A DNA stretch of 64,000 nucleotides from Pseudomonas brassicacearum (GCF_000585995.1 NZ_CP007410.1:4491430-4555429); one strand, 5' to 3'; positions 16,669 through 27,681 are shown, counted from the first letter of the stretch. A program made the numbers and translations. Notes: generated by a model not told the origin, from the sequence alone.

Positions 16669-18012
16669 ATGACTACCCCAGAAGCCAGCAAAGCCCCGAT
16701 CATCACCAGCATGCAGATCGTGCCCGTGGCCGGTCATGACGGCATGCTGCTGAACCTCAGTGGCGCCCATGGCCCGTTCTTCACCCGCAACATCGTCATT
16801 CTCAAGGACAATGCCGGCCACACCGGCGTGGGCGAAGTGCCGGGTGGCGAACGCATTCGCCAGACCCTCGAAGATGCCCGCTCGCTGGTGGTTGGCAGCC
16901 CCATCGGCACGTACCAGAAGATTCTCAATACCGTGCGCCACGCGTTCGCCGACCGCGATGCCGGCGGTCGCGGCCTGCAGACCTTCGACCTGCGCATCAC
17001 CATCCACGCGGTGACCGGCCTGGAAGCGGCGTTGTTGGACCTGCTTGGCCAACACCTGGACGTACCGGTCGCGGCCCTGCTCGGCGAAGGCCAGCAGCGC
17101 GATGAAGTGAAGATGCTTGGCTATCTGTTCTATGTCGGCGATCGCCAACAGACCGACCTGCCCTACCGCAGCGAGCCGGACGCTGACAACGACTGGTTCC
17201 GCGTACGCCACGAAAAAGCCCTCGACGCCGACGCCGTGGTGCGCCTGGCCGAAGCGGCCCATTCGCGCTATGGCTTCCAGGACTTCAAGCTCAAGGGCGG
17301 CGTGCTCCAGGGCGATGCAGAGATCGAAGCGGTCACCGCATTGGCCGAGCGCTTTCCCCAGGCCCGCATCACCCTGGACCCAAACGGTGCCTGGTCATTG
17401 AAGGAGGCCATTCGTCTGTGCCGCGACCAGCACAAGGTGCTGGCCTATGCCGAAGACCCTTGCGGCGCCGAGAACGGCTATTCCGGTCGTGAGGTCATGG
17501 CCGAATTTCGTCGCGCCACGGGCCTCAAGACCGCCACCAACATGATCGCCACCGACTGGCGCGAAATGGGCCATGCCATCACCTTGCAGTCAGTGGACAT
17601 TCCCCTGGCCGACCCACATTTCTGGACCATGCAGGGTTCGGTGCGGGTGGCGCAGATGTGCAACGAATGGGGGCTGACCTGGGGTTCGCACTCCAACAAC
17701 CACTTCGATATTTCCCTGGCGATGTTCACCCACGTGGCCGCTGCGGCACCGGGCGACATCACGGCTATCGACACTCATTGGATCTGGCAGGATGGCCAGC
17801 GGCTGACCAAGGCACCCTTGCAGATCCAGGGCGGCTGCGTGCAGGTACCGAAAAAACCGGGCTTGGGGATTGAGCTGGACACGGATCAGTTGGCCAAGGC
17901 CCATGAGTTGTACAAAGGCATGGGCTTGGGCGCACGGGACGATGCAGTGGCGATGCAGTTCCTGATTCCGGGGTGGACGTTCAACAACAAGCAGCCGTGT
18001 CTGGTTCGTTAA
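16669..18012 (+). CDS. gudD: Glucarate dehydratase
   Basis: A 447-residue enolase-superfamily enzyme that dehydrates D-glucarate (often L-idarate too) to 5-keto-4-deoxy-D-glucarate. Family motifs: the catalytic lysine pair in QDFKLKGG (about residue 205-212), metal ligands in [17 protein letters not shown] and the ATNMIATDW stretch, and the catalytic histidine in [15 protein letters not shown] 16669 follows AAGGA; a GTG two codons upstream is also in frame. It lies 28 bases after the transporter gene. The next pathway enzyme, 5-keto-4-deoxyglucarate dehydratase, is not in this window. Confidence 0.93.
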   Translation: MTTPEASKAPIITSMQIVPVAGHDGMLLNLSGAHGPFFTRNIVILKDNAGHTGVGEVPGGERIRQTLEDARSLVVGSPIGTYQKILNTVRHAFADRDAGGRGLQTFDLRITIHAVTGLEAALLDLLGQHLDVPVAALLGEGQQRDEVKMLGYLFYVGDRQQTDLPYRSEPDADNDWFRVRHEKALDADAVVRLAEAAHSRYGFQDFKLKGGVLQGDAEIEAVTALAERFPQARITLDPNGAWSLKEAIRLCRDQHKVLAYAEDPCGAENGYSGREVMAEFRRATGLKTATNMIATDWREMGHAITLQSVDIPLADPHFWTMQGSVRVAQMCNEWGLTWGSHSNNHFDISLAMFTHVAAAAPGDITAIDTHWIWQDGQRLTKAPLQIQGGCVQVPKKPGLGIELDTDQLAKAHELYKGMGLGARDDAVAMQFLIPGWTFNNKQPCLVR

Positions 18013-18029
18013 AGCGACCGACATCCCTT

Positions 18030-18116
18030 GTGGGAGCGAGCTTGCTCGCGATAGCGGTGGATCAGTCCCATTGATGTTGACTGACACTCCGATATCGCGA
18101 GCAAGCTCGCTCCCAC
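18030..18116. repeat. REPIN, type A
   Basis: Arms GTGGGAGCGAGCTTGCTCGC and inverse copy, with a spacer containing CGGTGGATCAGTCCCATTGA. It is placed after gudD, in the convergent gap before glgB. Confidence 0.9.
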
Positions 18117-18162
18117 ATTTGGAACTGTGGTGACCTTGATTTTATGATCACCACAAATACCT

Positions 18163-18251
18163 GTGGCGAGGGAGCTTGCTCCCGCTGGGCTGCGCAGCAG
18201 CCCCTTCGGGCGGTCGCTGCGCAGCCGAGCGGGAGCAAGCTCCCTCGCCAC
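18163..18251. repeat. REPIN, type B
   Basis: Arms GTGGCGAGGGAGCTTGCTCC and inverse copy, with inner GCTGCGCAGCAGCCCC and its near-complement CGCTGCGCAGC, so the whole folds as one long hairpin. It is the second element in the gudD/glgB gap. Confidence 0.9.
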
Positions 18252-18283
18252 AGTCATCATTCGCCTTCAGGCTTCTGTAAAAC

Positions 18284-20518
18284 CTAGCCCTCCGGCCGCA
18301 GAATCAACACCGCCAACGGCGGCAGGTTGAGTTCCAGCGACAGGTTCTGCCCATGGCTGGGCACCTCTTCGGTGGAGGCACCGCCGCCGTTGCCGTAGTT
18401 GGAACCGGCATAAGTATCGGCATCGCTATTGAGCAATTCCACCCAGCGCCCGGCGAATGGCACACCGACCCGATAGGCCTCGCGCGGCACCGGTGTGAAG
18501 TTAGCGACCACCAATACCGGCCGGCCCTCTTTGCTCCAACGCAGCCAGGCGTAGACGCTGTTGACCGCATCATCGCCAATCAGCCACTGAAAGCCCTGGG
18601 GCGCATCATCCTGATCATGCAGCGCCGGTTCTTCACGATAGAGCCGGTTCAGGTCGGTCACCAGTTGCTGCACACCCCGGTGCTCAGGGTATTGCAGCAG
18701 GTACCAGTCCAGTTGCTGATCGTGGTTCCACTCCCGCCATTGGCCGAACTCGCAGCCCATGAACAACAGCTTTTTGCCCGGATGCCCCCACATGAAGCTG
18801 AGGTAGGCCCGCAGATTGGCGAACTTCTGCCAGCGATCACCGGGCATCTTGTCGATCAGCGAGCGTTTGCCATGGACCACTTCGTCGTGGGAAATCGGCA
18901 GGACGAATCGCTCGGACCAGGCGTACATCAAGCCAAAACTCAGCTCGTTGTGGTGGTGAGCGCGGTATACCGGATCCTGCTGGATGTAGTGCAGCGAATC
19001 ATGCATCCAGCCCATGTTCCATTTATAGGCGAAGCCCAGACCACCCTGCTGCGTGCTCTGGCTGACGCCCGGCCAGGCCGTGGACTCTTCGGCAATGACC
19101 AGCGCACCAGGGGTTTCCAGGGCCACCACGTCATTGAGATGCCGCAGGAAATCGATGGCTTCCAGGTTCTCGCGTCCGCCATGGCGGTTGGGCACCCACT
19201 CGCCGGCCTTGCGTGAATAGTCGCGGTACAACATCGAGGCCACGGCATCGACCCGCAGGCCGTCGATGTGGAAATGCTTCAACCAGTGCAAGGCCGAAGC
19301 CAGCATGAAGCCATGCACCTCGGTACGACCCAGGTTGTAGATCAGCGTGTCCCAATCCTGGTGGAACCCTTCCAGCGGATTGCCGTATTCATACAGCGCG
19401 GTGCCGTCGAACTGGGCCAGGCCGTGGGCGTCGGTGGGAAAATGCGCCGGCACCCAATCGAGGATCACCCCGATGTTGGCCTGGTGGCAGGCGTTAATGA
19501 ACGCGGCAAAATCATCCGGCGAACCGAAACGCGCCGTCGGGGCGAACTGCGACAGCGGTTGATAGCCCCAGGAGCCACCGAACGGGTGCTCCATGATCGG
19601 CATCAGCTCGATGTGAGTGAAGCCCAGGTCCCTGACGTAGGGAATCAACCGCTCGGCCATTTCATGCCAGTTGTATTGCCGGGCCACCTCCCCCGCCTCG
19701 TCGATTTCGCACTGCCAGGAACCGGCGTGCAATTCGTAGATCGACAGCGGCGCGCCCGGCAGCTGCCGCTCGCGACGGTGTTGCATCCACTCGTCGTCCT
19801 GCCACTCGATCTTCAAGGGTGAGGCGACTTTCGATGCCGTGTCAGGCGGCATTTGGGTGGCCAACGCCACGGGGTCTGCCTTGAGCGGCAGGATGCCGTG
19901 GGCCCCGAGGATTTCATATTTGTAGCCTTCGCCCGCACCGAGCCGCGGGACAAACAGCTCCCACACGCCGGACGGATAACGGATGCGCATCGGATGCCGA
20001 CGCCCGTCCCAGGCATTGAAGTCCCCGACCACCGAGACGCGTCGTGCGTTCGGCGCCCACACGGCGAAGCGTACGCCGTCGATGCCATCGACGGTGGTCA
20101 ACTGCGCACCGAGGCAGGAGCTGAGGTCGCGGTGATTACCCTCGCCAAACAGGTAAAGGTCCATTTCTCCCAGTAACGGCCCGAAGCTGTAGGGATCCTC
20201 CGCCACCTGTTCACCGCCAGCCCAACGGGTGCGCAGCAGGTACGCCTGGGCCCGGTCGAAATGGCCGACGAACAAACCCGGGGTTTCGGTGAGCTGCAGC
20301 TCGCCTAACTCTTCGCCGCCGTCGCGGGCGAGCACCTGCACGCTCAGCGCACCGGGCAGGTACGCCCGGATGAATTGCCCGCCCGCACCATCGCCGTGGG
20401 GGCCAAGGATGGAAAACGGGTCGTGATGTTCGGCACGCACCAGCGCGTCGATGTCATGGGGGGCAGGCAGTAACGACTCTTTGGCCTGCCCCTGTGGTTC
20501 TTTGTTCGAGACACTCAT
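18284..20518 (-). CDS. glgB: 1,4-alpha-glucan branching enzyme
   Basis: A GH13 branching enzyme of 744 residues. It has an N-terminal extension and CBM48 module ([20 protein letters not shown], about residues 140-160), then the catalytic barrel with [17 protein letters not shown], nucleophile aspartate in [12 protein letters not shown], acid/base glutamate in [11 protein letters not shown] and transition-state aspartate in [11 protein letters not shown]. It makes alpha-1,6 branches on glucan. The ATG at 20518 follows GGAG; a GTG four codons upstream would overlap the treS stop. It is the last gene of the glgE-treS-glgB set and branches the polymer made by GlgE. Confidence 0.95.
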   Translation of the reverse strand: MSVSNKEPQGQAKESLLPAPHDIDALVRAEHHDPFSILGPHGDGAGGQFIRAYLPGALSVQVLARDGGEELGELQLTETPGLFVGHFDRAQAYLLRTRWAGGEQVAEDPYSFGPLLGEMDLYLFGEGNHRDLSSCLGAQLTTVDGIDGVRFAVWAPNARRVSVVGDFNAWDGRRHPMRIRYPSGVWELFVPRLGAGEGYKYEILGAHGILPLKADPVALATQMPPDTASKVASPLKIEWQDDEWMQHRRERQLPGAPLSIYELHAGSWQCEIDEAGEVARQYNWHEMAERLIPYVRDLGFTHIELMPIMEHPFGGSWGYQPLSQFAPTARFGSPDDFAAFINACHQANIGVILDWVPAHFPTDAHGLAQFDGTALYEYGNPLEGFHQDWDTLIYNLGRTEVHGFMLASALHWLKHFHIDGLRVDAVASMLYRDYSRKAGEWVPNRHGGRENLEAIDFLRHLNDVVALETPGALVIAEESTAWPGVSQSTQQGGLGFAYKWNMGWMHDSLHYIQQDPVYRAHHHNELSFGLMYAWSERFVLPISHDEVVHGKRSLIDKMPGDRWQKFANLRAYLSFMWGHPGKKLLFMGCEFGQWREWNHDQQLDWYLLQYPEHRGVQQLVTDLNRLYREEPALHDQDDAPQGFQWLIGDDAVNSVYAWLRWSKEGRPVLVVANFTPVPREAYRVGVPFAGRWVELLNSDADTYAGSNYGNGGGASTEEVPSHGQNLSLELNLPPLAVLILRPEG

Positions 20519-20529
20519 GTTTTTCTCCA

Positions 20530-23500
20530 CTAAATCGGTCCGGCTAAGTCGGAAAAGGGTTCAAGCCCACTCAATAACCCGTACAGACCGTGCAATGGCA
20601 CGGGCAGCCAGGCGGGGCGATTCTCGGCTTCATAGGCCACTTCATAGGCCGCCTTCTCCAGGCCGAACAACGCCAGCGCGGCGTCTTCGCCTTCAGCATC
20701 CTTCCATTCATGAGCAAGACTAGCTGCCGCCAGTCGATATGCCTGAACAAATGCTTCGCGGGCCTCTTCCAAATAACGATCAGCCACCCGTTGCCGGGCC
20801 GCATCGGCATCGGCCGTGCTGTCGACGGTGTTCAAATGGATTGCCATGGCGGCCGCGTAATCGAAGGAACGCAACACGCCACTGACGTCCTTGTACGGGC
20901 TGTGCTTGCCCCGACGCTCATGCAGCGGCCGTGCCGGCTCGCCTTCGAAGTCGATCAGGTAGGCGTCGCCCTTGATCACCAGCACCTGCCCTAAATGCAG
21001 ATCGCCGTGGACGCGGATGCGCAAGCCGCCGACGGCTTTGCCGGCCAGCGCCTGGATATGGGCCAGGATGGTTTTCTTGTGCTCCAGCAAGCGTGCAACC
21101 ATGGCCTGGTCCGAAGGGTTCAGTTGGCCCTGGTTCTGCTTGAGCAGACGCAAGGCATTTTCCACCTGCGCCGCCACATCCTTGCCGATGGCCTGGGCTT
21201 CCTTGGCGTTGGTGGCCTGGGGCGCGAAGGCCGGGTCGTCGGTGGGCTGGGCCAGCACTTGGTGCATTTCCCCCAGGCGCTGGCCGAGCATGCCGGCGAA
21301 ATCCTTCAGTTCGCCCAAGGCGTTGTAATGCTGTTCCTGCTCGGACACGGCATCGGCCAATTCATCACGCAGCGCGCGTTCGAGGTTGTTCTGGGTCCAT
21401 TCCCATGCATCACCCTGGTTGCTCAAGTAACCTTGGGCAATCATCAGCAACGCATCCTCGCCCTGGGCGTCACGGCGGACCACCGAACCCAGCAGCGGCG
21501 AGATATTGCTGAAACCTGCGGCGGTCAGGTAGGCGCTCATTTCCAGTTCCGGATGCACGCCCGAGGCGACTTTGCGGATCAGCTTGAGCACCAAAGCGCC
21601 ACCCACCACCACTGAACTGTTGGATTGCTCGGCGGACAGATAACGCACTTCCGGCTCGGCTCCCAGGTTCAACGCGGTCAGGCCTTCGGTGGGTTCGAAA
21701 CGCAACTCACCCTCGGTGCATGGCAGCACCGTGCCGGCCTGGATGCCTTGGAGCACGGCCCGGATGAAGCTTTCCAGGCTGAACGCGTCGGTGATCAAAC
21801 CGACCTGGCGCACCCGACGTACGCGTGACAGCGCCAATTGCTGTGGCAACGCCGCGCCCACCTGGTCTTCGGCCAGCAGGCCGAATGGCAATTGATAGCG
21901 CAATGTCTGGCCAGCGCTGGTGACGTCGATTTCGCTGAGCAACACGGGATGCTGCGGGTCTCCGAAGCGCACGCCGTAGACAATGTTGACCTTCTCGATG
22001 GCGCTGTCCTTGCCGGCGAACCAACGACGGTTCTGCAACCAGCTCGGTAGAATGGTCTGCTCCAGCGTGGTGCGCGATGGCGCTTCGAGCAATTCTTCCA
22101 GGCGCTTTTTCAGCACCAGGGTGGTGAAGTCCGGCAGGCTCTGGGCCGGTTCCACGTGCCAGCTCGGCATTTGGTTCTCCGTCGCCAGGGCGAACCAATA
22201 GAAGCCATAGGGCGGCAAGGTCAGCAGGAAATTCAACTGGCCGATGGGCGGGAAGGCATTACCGCCCAGCATTTCCACCGGGACCATGCCCGCGTAGGTC
22301 GACAGGTCCAGCTCGGCCGCCTGGGCGCTGCGGGATACGTTGGCCACGCAGAGGATGATTTCGTGCTTGCCTTCCGGACTGGTGTACTCCCGGGTATAGG
22401 CCAGGATCCGACGGTTGCTCGGGGACAGCATTTTCAGCGTGCCCCGGCCGAAGGCCTGGGACTGTTTGCGCACCGCCAGCATCCGCCGAGTCCAGTTGAG
22501 CAGCGAATGCGGGTCGCCGGCCTGGGTCTCGACGTTGACCGACTGGTAGCCGTATTGCGGGTCCATGATCGGCGGCAGCACCAGGCTGGCCGGATCGGCC
22601 CGCGAGAAGCCGCCGTTGCGGTCAATGGACCACTGCATTGGGGTGCGCACGCCATCCCGGTCGCCCAGGTAGATGTTGTCGCCCATGCCGATTTCATCGC
22701 CGTAGTACAACGTCGGTGTGCCGGGCATGGATAGCAGCAGGCTGTTGAGCAACTCAATGCGGCGACGATCGCGCTCCATCAGCGGCGCCAGGCGTCGGCG
22801 AATCCCCAGGTTGATCCGCGCCCGACGATCGGCCGCGTAGTAATTCCACAGGTAGTCGCGTTCCTTGTCGGTGACCATCTCCAAGGTCAACTCATCGTGG
22901 TTGCGCAGGAAGATCGCCCACTGGCAGTTGGCCGGGATCTCTGGGGTCTGACGCAGGATATCGGTGATGGGAAAACGGTCTTCCTGGGCCAGCGCCATGT
23001 ACATGCGCGGCATCAGTGGGAAGTGGAACGCCATGTGGCATTCATCACCATTCAGGCCCTGGGCATCGACATCGCCGAAGTACAGCTGGGTGTCTTCCGG
23101 CCACTGGTTGGCTTCGGCCAGCAACATGCGGTCGGGGTAGTTGGCGTCGATCTCGGCACGGATCTGCTTGAGGACGTCGTGAGTCTCAGGCAGGTTTTCG
23201 TTGTTGGTGCCGTCGCGCTCGATCAGGTACGGGATGGCGTCCAGGCGCAGGCCATCGATGCCCATGTCCAGCCAGTAGCGCATCACCGACAGCACAGCCT
23301 TGATGACCTGTGGATTATCGAAATTGAGGTCGGGCTGATGGGAATAGAAACGGTGCCAGAAATACTGGCCGGCCACCGGGTCCCAGGTCCAGTTGGATTT
23401 TTCGGTATCGAGGAAAATGATCCGCGTGCCATCGTACTTGTGGTCATCGTCGGACCACACGTAGAAATCCCGCGCCGCCGAACCCAGCTTGGCCTTGCGC

Positions 23501-23874
23501 GCCCGCTGGAACCAAGGATGCTGGTCCGAGGTGTGATTGATGACCAGCTCGGTGATGACCCGCAGATTGCGCTTGTGAGCTTCGGCAATGAAGCGCCGTG
23601 CATCGGCCATTGTCCCGTAGTCGGGGCTCACACCACGGTATTCGGCAATGTCGTAGCCATCATCGCGCCGCGGCGAGGGATAGAACGGCAGCAGCCAGAT
23701 GGTGTTGACGCCGAGATCGGCAATGTAGTCGAGCTTCTCGATCAGGCCGGGAAAGTCACCGATCCCGTCGTTGTTGGAGTCGAAATAGGATTTAACGTGA
23801 ACCTGATAAATCACCGCGTCCTTGTACCAGAGCGGGTCTTTGATGAAGGTGGCAGACCGGGGTTTCTTCGCCAT
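20530..23874 (-). CDS. treS: Trehalose synthase-maltokinase fusion (TreS-Mak)
   Basis: A 1114-residue bifunctional enzyme. Residues about 15-550 form the GH13 TreS domain: [20 protein letters not shown], nucleophile in [12 protein letters not shown], acid in [11 protein letters not shown], and [13 protein letters not shown]. Residues about 570-1114 form a maltokinase (Pep2/Mak) with an aminoglycoside-phosphotransferase-like active site: [13 protein letters not shown] and [12 protein letters not shown]. It converts trehalose to maltose and phosphorylates it to maltose 1-phosphate for GlgE. The ATG at 23874 follows AGGAG; a TTG two codons earlier is ignored. The domains are fused in many pseudomonads; in mycobacteria they are separate proteins. 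It ends 11 bases before glgB. Confidence 0.94.
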   Translation of the reverse strand: MAKKPRSATFIKDPLWYKDAVIYQVHVKSYFDSNNDGIGDFPGLIEKLDYIADLGVNTIWLLPFYPSPRRDDGYDIAEYRGVSPDYGTMADARRFIAEAHKRNLRVITELVINHTSDQHPWFQRARKAKLGSAARDFYVWSDDDHKYDGTRIIFLDTEKSNWTWDPVAGQYFWHRFYSHQPDLNFDNPQVIKAVLSVMRYWLDMGIDGLRLDAIPYLIERDGTNNENLPETHDVLKQIRAEIDANYPDRMLLAEANQWPEDTQLYFGDVDAQGLNGDECHMAFHFPLMPRMYMALAQEDRFPITDILRQTPEIPANCQWAIFLRNHDELTLEMVTDKERDYLWNYYAADRRARINLGIRRRLAPLMERDRRRIELLNSLLLSMPGTPTLYYGDEIGMGDNIYLGDRDGVRTPMQWSIDRNGGFSRADPASLVLPPIMDPQYGYQSVNVETQAGDPHSLLNWTRRMLAVRKQSQAFGRGTLKMLSPSNRRILAYTREYTSPEGKHEIILCVANVSRSAQAAELDLSTYAGMVPVEMLGGNAFPPIGQLNFLLTLPPYGFYWFALATENQMPSWHVEPAQSLPDFTTLVLKKRLEELLEAPSRTTLEQTILPSWLQNRRWFAGKDSAIEKVNIVYGVRFGDPQHPVLLSEIDVTSAGQTLRYQLPFGLLAEDQVGAALPQQLALSRVRRVRQVGLITDAFSLESFIRAVLQGIQAGTVLPCTEGELRFEPTEGLTALNLGAEPEVRYLSAEQSNSSVVVGGALVLKLIRKVASGVHPELEMSAYLTAAGFSNISPLLGSVVRRDAQGEDALLMIAQGYLSNQGDAWEWTQNNLERALRDELADAVSEQEQHYNALGELKDFAGMLGQRLGEMHQVLAQPTDDPAFAPQATNAKEAQAIGKDVAAQVENALRLLKQNQGQLNPSDQAMVARLLEHKKTILAHIQALAGKAVGGLRIRVHGDLHLGQVLVIKGDAYLIDFEGEPARPLHERRGKHSPYKDVSGVLRSFDYAAAMAIHLNTVDSTADADAARQRVADRYLEEAREAFVQAYRLAAASLAHEWKDAEGEDAALALFGLEKAAYEVAYEAENRPAWLPVPLHGLYGLLSGLEPFSDLAGPI

Positions 23875-23953
23875 TTGCAACTCCTGATGAATTCTATAAA
23901 GCCGCTGGAACAGGCTAGTGAGGTCTTATGCGGCAAGTGTTGCGGGAGCTGTT

Positions 23954-24046
23954 GTGGCGAGGGAGCTTGCTCCCGCTGGGTCGCGCAGCGGCCCCAAAAA
24001 AGCGATGAGTGCTGCGCACTCAAGCGGGAGCAAGCTCCCTCGCCAC
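23954..24046. repeat. REPIN, type B, inside the glgE-treS operon
   Basis: Arms GTGGCGAGGGAGCTTGCTCC and inverse copy with inner GGTCGCGCAGCGGCCCC. Unlike most REPINs here, it lies between two same-strand operon genes, where its hairpin could lower or stabilise the downstream or upstream message. Confidence 0.9.
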
Positions 24047-24075
24047 AACAGCGCTCTATCAGCCTCGCACCTGTC

Positions 24076-26073
24076 TTAAGCCACGCTGATCCGCCAAATC
24101 CCAAACGGCTGGTAAGCCGGGTCAATGCGCATGAACTGATACTTGCCATACCAGGTCCAGCGGTGGCCGCTCATCAAATCCTCGCCCTGGGTCTGTGCAT
24201 CGTCCGGCAGGCCCATCTCCCACAGCGGTAACTCGAAATTGGCTTCCTGTGGGGTGTGCGGGTCAAGGCTCACCGCCACCAGGATGAAATTGCTGCCGTC
24301 GGGCGTGCGCTTGCCGAAGTACAGAATGTTGTCGTTCCAGGCGTTGTAGACCTTCAGGCCCAAATGCGTATGCAACGCCGGGTTCTGTCGGCGGATGCGA
24401 TTGAGCTGGGCGATCTCGGCAATGATGTTGCCCGGCGCGGTGAAGTCGCGAGGGCGGATCTCGTATTTCTCCGAGTCGAGGTACTCCTCCTTGCCCGGCA
24501 CCGGCGCCGACTCGCAAAGCTCGAAGCCCGAGTACATGCCCCACAGGCCCGAGCCCATGGTCGCCAGCGCCGCCCGGATCAGAAAGCCCGCACGTCCCGA
24601 CTCATGGAGAAAGGCCGGGTTGATGTCCGGCGTGTTGACGAAAAAATTCGGCCGGTAGCATTCGCGCCAGGGCGATTCGTTCAGCTCGGTGAAATAGGTC
24701 GCCAGTTCGGCCTTGGTGTTGCGCCAGGTGAAGTAGGTATAGCTCTGGGAATAACCGACCTTGCCCAGGCGCGCCATCATCGCCGGGGTGGTGAAGGCTT
24801 CGGCCAGGAACATCACCTCAGGGTGTTGGGCCCGCACGTCAGCGATCAGCCACTGCCAGAACGGCAAGGGCTTGGTGTGGGGGTTGTCGACGCGGAAGAT
24901 CTTCACGCCTTCGTTGACCCAGCCCACCACGATGTCCCGCAGCTCCAGCCACAGGCTGGGAATCGCATCCGCCGCGTAGAAGTCGACGTTGACGATGTCC
25001 TGGTATTTCTTCGGTGGGTTCTCCGCGTATTTGATCGTGCCGTCCGGCCGCCAGCTGAACCAGCCCGGGTGTTGCTTGAGCCACGGATGGTCCTGGGAAC
25101 ACTGGATGGCGAAGTCGAGGGCGATCTCCAGGCCATGCTCGGCCGCTGCCGCCACCAGCCGCCGGAAGTCTTCACGGGAACCCAGTTGCGGGTGAATCGC
25201 CTCGTGCCCGCCTTCCTCACTGCCGATGGCATAAGGGCTGCCCGGGTCGTCGGGGCCAGCCGTGAGGGAATTGTTCGGGCCTTTGCGAAAACTGCGACCA
25301 ATGGGGTGGATCGGCGGGAAGTACAGCACATCGAAGCCCATGTCCTGGATCATTTCCAAGCGCGAATGCACGTCGTTGAAAGTGCCGTGGCGAGCGGGAT
25401 CATCAGTGATCGAGCGCGGGAACAATTCGTACCAGCTGGCGAACTCGGCCAACTCACGTTCCACATCCAACGGGAATTCAGGGCTGATGCTCAAGTAAGG
25501 GCGATGATCGGCCAGGGACATGAGGTTGGCACTGCGCGGCGCCAGGAACAGCGCCACCTGCTCGGCCGGCAACAGACCCGAGAGTTCATGGTGCAAGGCC
25601 GTGAGCTGCTCCCTCAGTTCACCTTCACTGCGCTCGGCAGCCATTTGTACCTGGTTGCGGCCTTCCTGCAGCTCCAGGCTGATGGGAACCCCGGCGCCGA
25701 ACTTTTTCCCCAACTCGTAGCAGAAACTGGCGAACTGATCGATCCAGGCCTCGATGCAGAACACATAACGGCCCTGTTTCGGCGCGTTGAACCGACCTTG
25801 CCAGCCGTTGTTGCCCAGTTCGGTCATGACCTCGCTGTTCCACACCTCGTCATCCAAGGCGTGCCAACGGATTCGCACAGCCAGCTTGTCATGGCCATCG
25901 GCGAACACTTTGCTGGTCACCGTCACGTCCTGCCCCGCCACCGCCTTGGCGGCGAACTGTCCACCGTCGATCACCGGCAGGGTGTCTTCAATCGCGATTC
26001 GCGGCAACAACAAGGCCTGGGACAACGGCAAGTGCGGGTTATAGGCCAAGTCAGTCGAGTGTTCAGCAGTCAT
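24076..26073 (-). CDS. glgE: Alpha-1,4-glucan:maltose-1-phosphate maltosyltransferase
   Basis: A 665-residue GH13_3 enzyme that extends alpha-1,4-glucan with maltosyl units from maltose 1-phosphate. The N-terminal beta-sandwich (residues about 20-125) precedes DVLYFPPIHPIGRSFRKG, the barrel and the nucleophile aspartate in VKIFRVDNPHTKPLPFW. The acid glutamate is in VMFLAEAFTTPAM, and the third aspartate region and C-terminal beta domain follow. ATG 26073 follows GGAG. It leads the operon glgE-treS-glgB: trehalose to maltose to maltose 1-phosphate to branched glucan. Length and order match other Pseudomonas GlgE loci. Confidence 0.95.
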   Translation of the reverse strand: MTAEHSTDLAYNPHLPLSQALLLPRIAIEDTLPVIDGGQFAAKAVAGQDVTVTSKVFADGHDKLAVRIRWHALDDEVWNSEVMTELGNNGWQGRFNAPKQGRYVFCIEAWIDQFASFCYELGKKFGAGVPISLELQEGRNQVQMAAERSEGELREQLTALHHELSGLLPAEQVALFLAPRSANLMSLADHRPYLSISPEFPLDVERELAEFASWYELFPRSITDDPARHGTFNDVHSRLEMIQDMGFDVLYFPPIHPIGRSFRKGPNNSLTAGPDDPGSPYAIGSEEGGHEAIHPQLGSREDFRRLVAAAAEHGLEIALDFAIQCSQDHPWLKQHPGWFSWRPDGTIKYAENPPKKYQDIVNVDFYAADAIPSLWLELRDIVVGWVNEGVKIFRVDNPHTKPLPFWQWLIADVRAQHPEVMFLAEAFTTPAMMARLGKVGYSQSYTYFTWRNTKAELATYFTELNESPWRECYRPNFFVNTPDINPAFLHESGRAGFLIRAALATMGSGLWGMYSGFELCESAPVPGKEEYLDSEKYEIRPRDFTAPGNIIAEIAQLNRIRRQNPALHTHLGLKVYNAWNDNILYFGKRTPDGSNFILVAVSLDPHTPQEANFELPLWEMGLPDDAQTQGEDLMSGHRWTWYGKYQFMRIDPAYQPFGIWRISVA

Positions 26074-26285
26074 CGAGCATCGCTCCTTTTACGCCCCATG
26101 GACGCGCTTGTGGCGGTAAAGGCCCAACGGGTCCCTGAAAAAACTCACTTAAACTCCGAACCGAATCAGCGCTTAAAAGTTCAGAGGGATTTGCCCGGAT
26201 GTATCCCGGGGGATCAAACCCGGTACGGGGTGGTCAACAACAATAAGCACGACTCAAGCCATGTGTGTCACGGAGACCCGTCCCG

Positions 26286-26450
26286 ATGAATATTCCCATC
26301 CCAGCCGAAACACCCGATCCCAACATCGACGATCCCACCTTACCGCCGCCCGGCCCCGACCCGGAACCGATTCCCGAGAAAGACCCGCCGCTCGACCCTC
26401 AGCCGCCGTTGGGCGATCCGCCGAACGAGAAGCCTCCAGAGCGGGTTTGA
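26286..26450 (+). CDS. Small proline-rich acidic protein
   Basis: A 54-residue peptide with 21 prolines and many Asp and Glu residues (MNIPIPAETPDPNIDDP, then repeated DPEP/DPP steps). It has no cysteine, aromatic residue, signal peptide or hydrophobic segment, so is likely an extended polyproline-type chain. ATG 26286 is preceded by GGAG about 11 bases upstream; the frame opens seven codons earlier with a GTG. It is divergent from glgE across 212 bases. The clean in-frame proline/acid periodicity argues for a real protein, but function is unknown. Confidence 0.6.
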   Translation: MNIPIPAETPDPNIDDPTLPPPGPDPEPIPEKDPPLDPQPPLGDPPNEKPPERV

Positions 26451-26479
26451 TCAACAGCCTAGTGGATAACAAAAAAACT

Positions 26480-26567
26480 GTGGGAGCGGGCTTGCCCGCG
26501 AAGGCGTAGTGTCAGCCAAGGTTTCCGTCGACTGACACACCGCTTTCGCGAGCAAGCCCGCTCCCAC
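26480..26567. repeat. REPIN, type A variant
   Basis: Arms GTGGGAGCGGGCTTGCCCGC and inverse GCGAGCAAGCCCGCTCCCAC; the left arm carries GCCCGCG in place of GCTCGCG. It lies between the convergent proline-rich and MgtC-like genes. Confidence 0.9.
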
Positions 26568-26599
26568 ATCGAATGGAGTGTTCTGGCTGAAGATCGCGG

Positions 26600-27100
26600 T
26601 CACGGCTTGTCCTCCTTCTCCAACGCCCGGACAATCACCGGCATCACACTGAAGATCACCAACGCCAAAATCGTACTAAGCACCGCCGTCGCCTCCCGCC
26701 CCAACCCGGCGGCGACGCCTATAGCGGCAGTCATCCACAGGCCGGCCGCGGTCGTCAGGCCTTTTACGTGGCTTTCGTCGCCGTCGTTGTTTTTCAAGAT
26801 GGTACCCGCGCCGAGAAAACCAATGCCCGCGACAACCCCCTGGATGACCCGGCTCATGGCGTCGGCCTGGGAACCGGACATCTGCGGCACCAGCACGAAC
26901 AACGCAGCCCCCAGGGCCACCAGCATGTGGGTGCGCACGCCGGCCGCCTTGCCCTTGTGCTCCCGCTCGAAACCGAGAATGCCGCCCAGCACCGCGGCCA
27001 TCAGCAGGCGCACCGTGACCCGCGTCATCTGCTGGGCATCGGTGATGTCAGCGAATTCCGCTTGCAGGGTCACCCAGACTTCATGCCACCAGGCATCCAT
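26600..27100 (-). CDS. MgtC/SapB-family membrane protein
   Basis: A 166-residue inner-membrane protein with about four to five hydrophobic segments. The family signature is visible as LMAAVLGGILGFEREHKGKA (residues about 32-51), then GVRTHMLVALGAALFVLV and GVVAGIGFLGAGTILK. ATG 27100 follows AGGAG. The short form lacks the C-terminal ACT-like domain of Salmonella MgtC. MgtC relatives help growth under low magnesium and in hosts, partly by modulating ATP synthase; which role applies here is unknown. The neighbours give no functional clue. Confidence 0.88.
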   Translation of the reverse strand: MDAWWHEVWVTLQAEFADITDAQQMTRVTVRLLMAAVLGGILGFEREHKGKAAGVRTHMLVALGAALFVLVPQMSGSQADAMSRVIQGVVAGIGFLGAGTILKNNDGDESHVKGLTTAAGLWMTAAIGVAAGLGREATAVLSTILALVIFSVMPVIVRALEKEDKP

Positions 27101-27237
27101 GAATCGCTCCTTTTTCCAATCGATAAACGATGGACCGCAAGCGAAGCCAGAGGTGCACCCGACCGCTGATCAGCCACGACGAACCCTGGCTTTGGGGCGA
27201 CGCCTAACGTTCAGGACATTCAGAAGGAAGCGCAACC

Positions 27238-27474
27238 ATGACTGTAAGTATCGATGAAGACAAAACTTGTCATTTCGACACCCTCAACGGCACGGAACAG
27301 CGCCCTGCCAGCGAGCTGACCGTTATCACCGACTCGGAAAAAGCCATGTCAGCCGTGGAGCTCAATGGTGGGCGGGTCTACATCACCGAGGCTGAAGCCG
27401 ATGCGCTGACAGTGGCCGGGGCAGCGGATGGGCGCAAGCACGTCAAGGCTACCGATGGTGATTCGGTGATCTGA
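27238..27474 (+). CDS. DUF3203-family small protein
   Basis: A 78-residue acidic protein beginning MTVSIDEDKTCHFDTLNGTE, with the later conserved-looking block VELNGGRVYITEAEADALTVAGAADGR. ATG 27238 follows AGGAAG. The sequence matches my recollection of DUF3203, a family largely confined to Pseudomonas. No signal peptide or membrane segment. The alternating strand pattern suggests a small alpha/beta fold. It is divergent from the MgtC-like gene. Function unknown. Confidence 0.75.
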   Translation: MTVSIDEDKTCHFDTLNGTEQRPASELTVITDSEKAMSAVELNGGRVYITEAEADALTVAGAADGRKHVKATDGDSVI

Positions 27475-27492
27475 AGGCCTGCGCAGGAAGAT

Positions 27493-27526
27493 TTTGTGGC
27501 GAGGGAGCTTGCTCCCTCGCCACAAA
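27493..27526. repeat. Compact type B REP palindrome
   Basis: A perfect 16-bp inverted repeat with a two-base centre (TTTGTGGCGAGGGAGC / GCTCCCTCGCCACAAA). The outer arms of a type B REPIN are joined directly with the inner spacer missing. It lies just after the DUF3203 gene and may act as a terminator. Confidence 0.85.
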
Positions 27527-27681
27527 GAGATGTTCACCAATCCCAGGCATGCATCAAAGTGTCGCAGGCGCGGCGCTTAACACCATCTGATCCGGTTTTT
27601 ATCGATTTACCTGAGTCTGTTATGCAAACAGTTCGATGGTCATAGTGCGTCGGCCAGATAGAGGCTGATGAGCGACCGACC

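Noticed and set aside
22897..24231. Long open frame antisense to the treS-mak gene
   Set aside because: TreS motifs lie on the opposite strand and this frame crosses the treS/glgE gap through a REPIN.
24256..26289. A 677-codon open frame antisense to glgE
   Set aside because: The catalytic motifs and start of glgE are on the other strand; this frame has no recognisable domain or start signal.
27540..27681. Anr/FNR box for ccoG
   Set aside because: No TTGAT-N4-ATCAA site was found in the spacer by eye.
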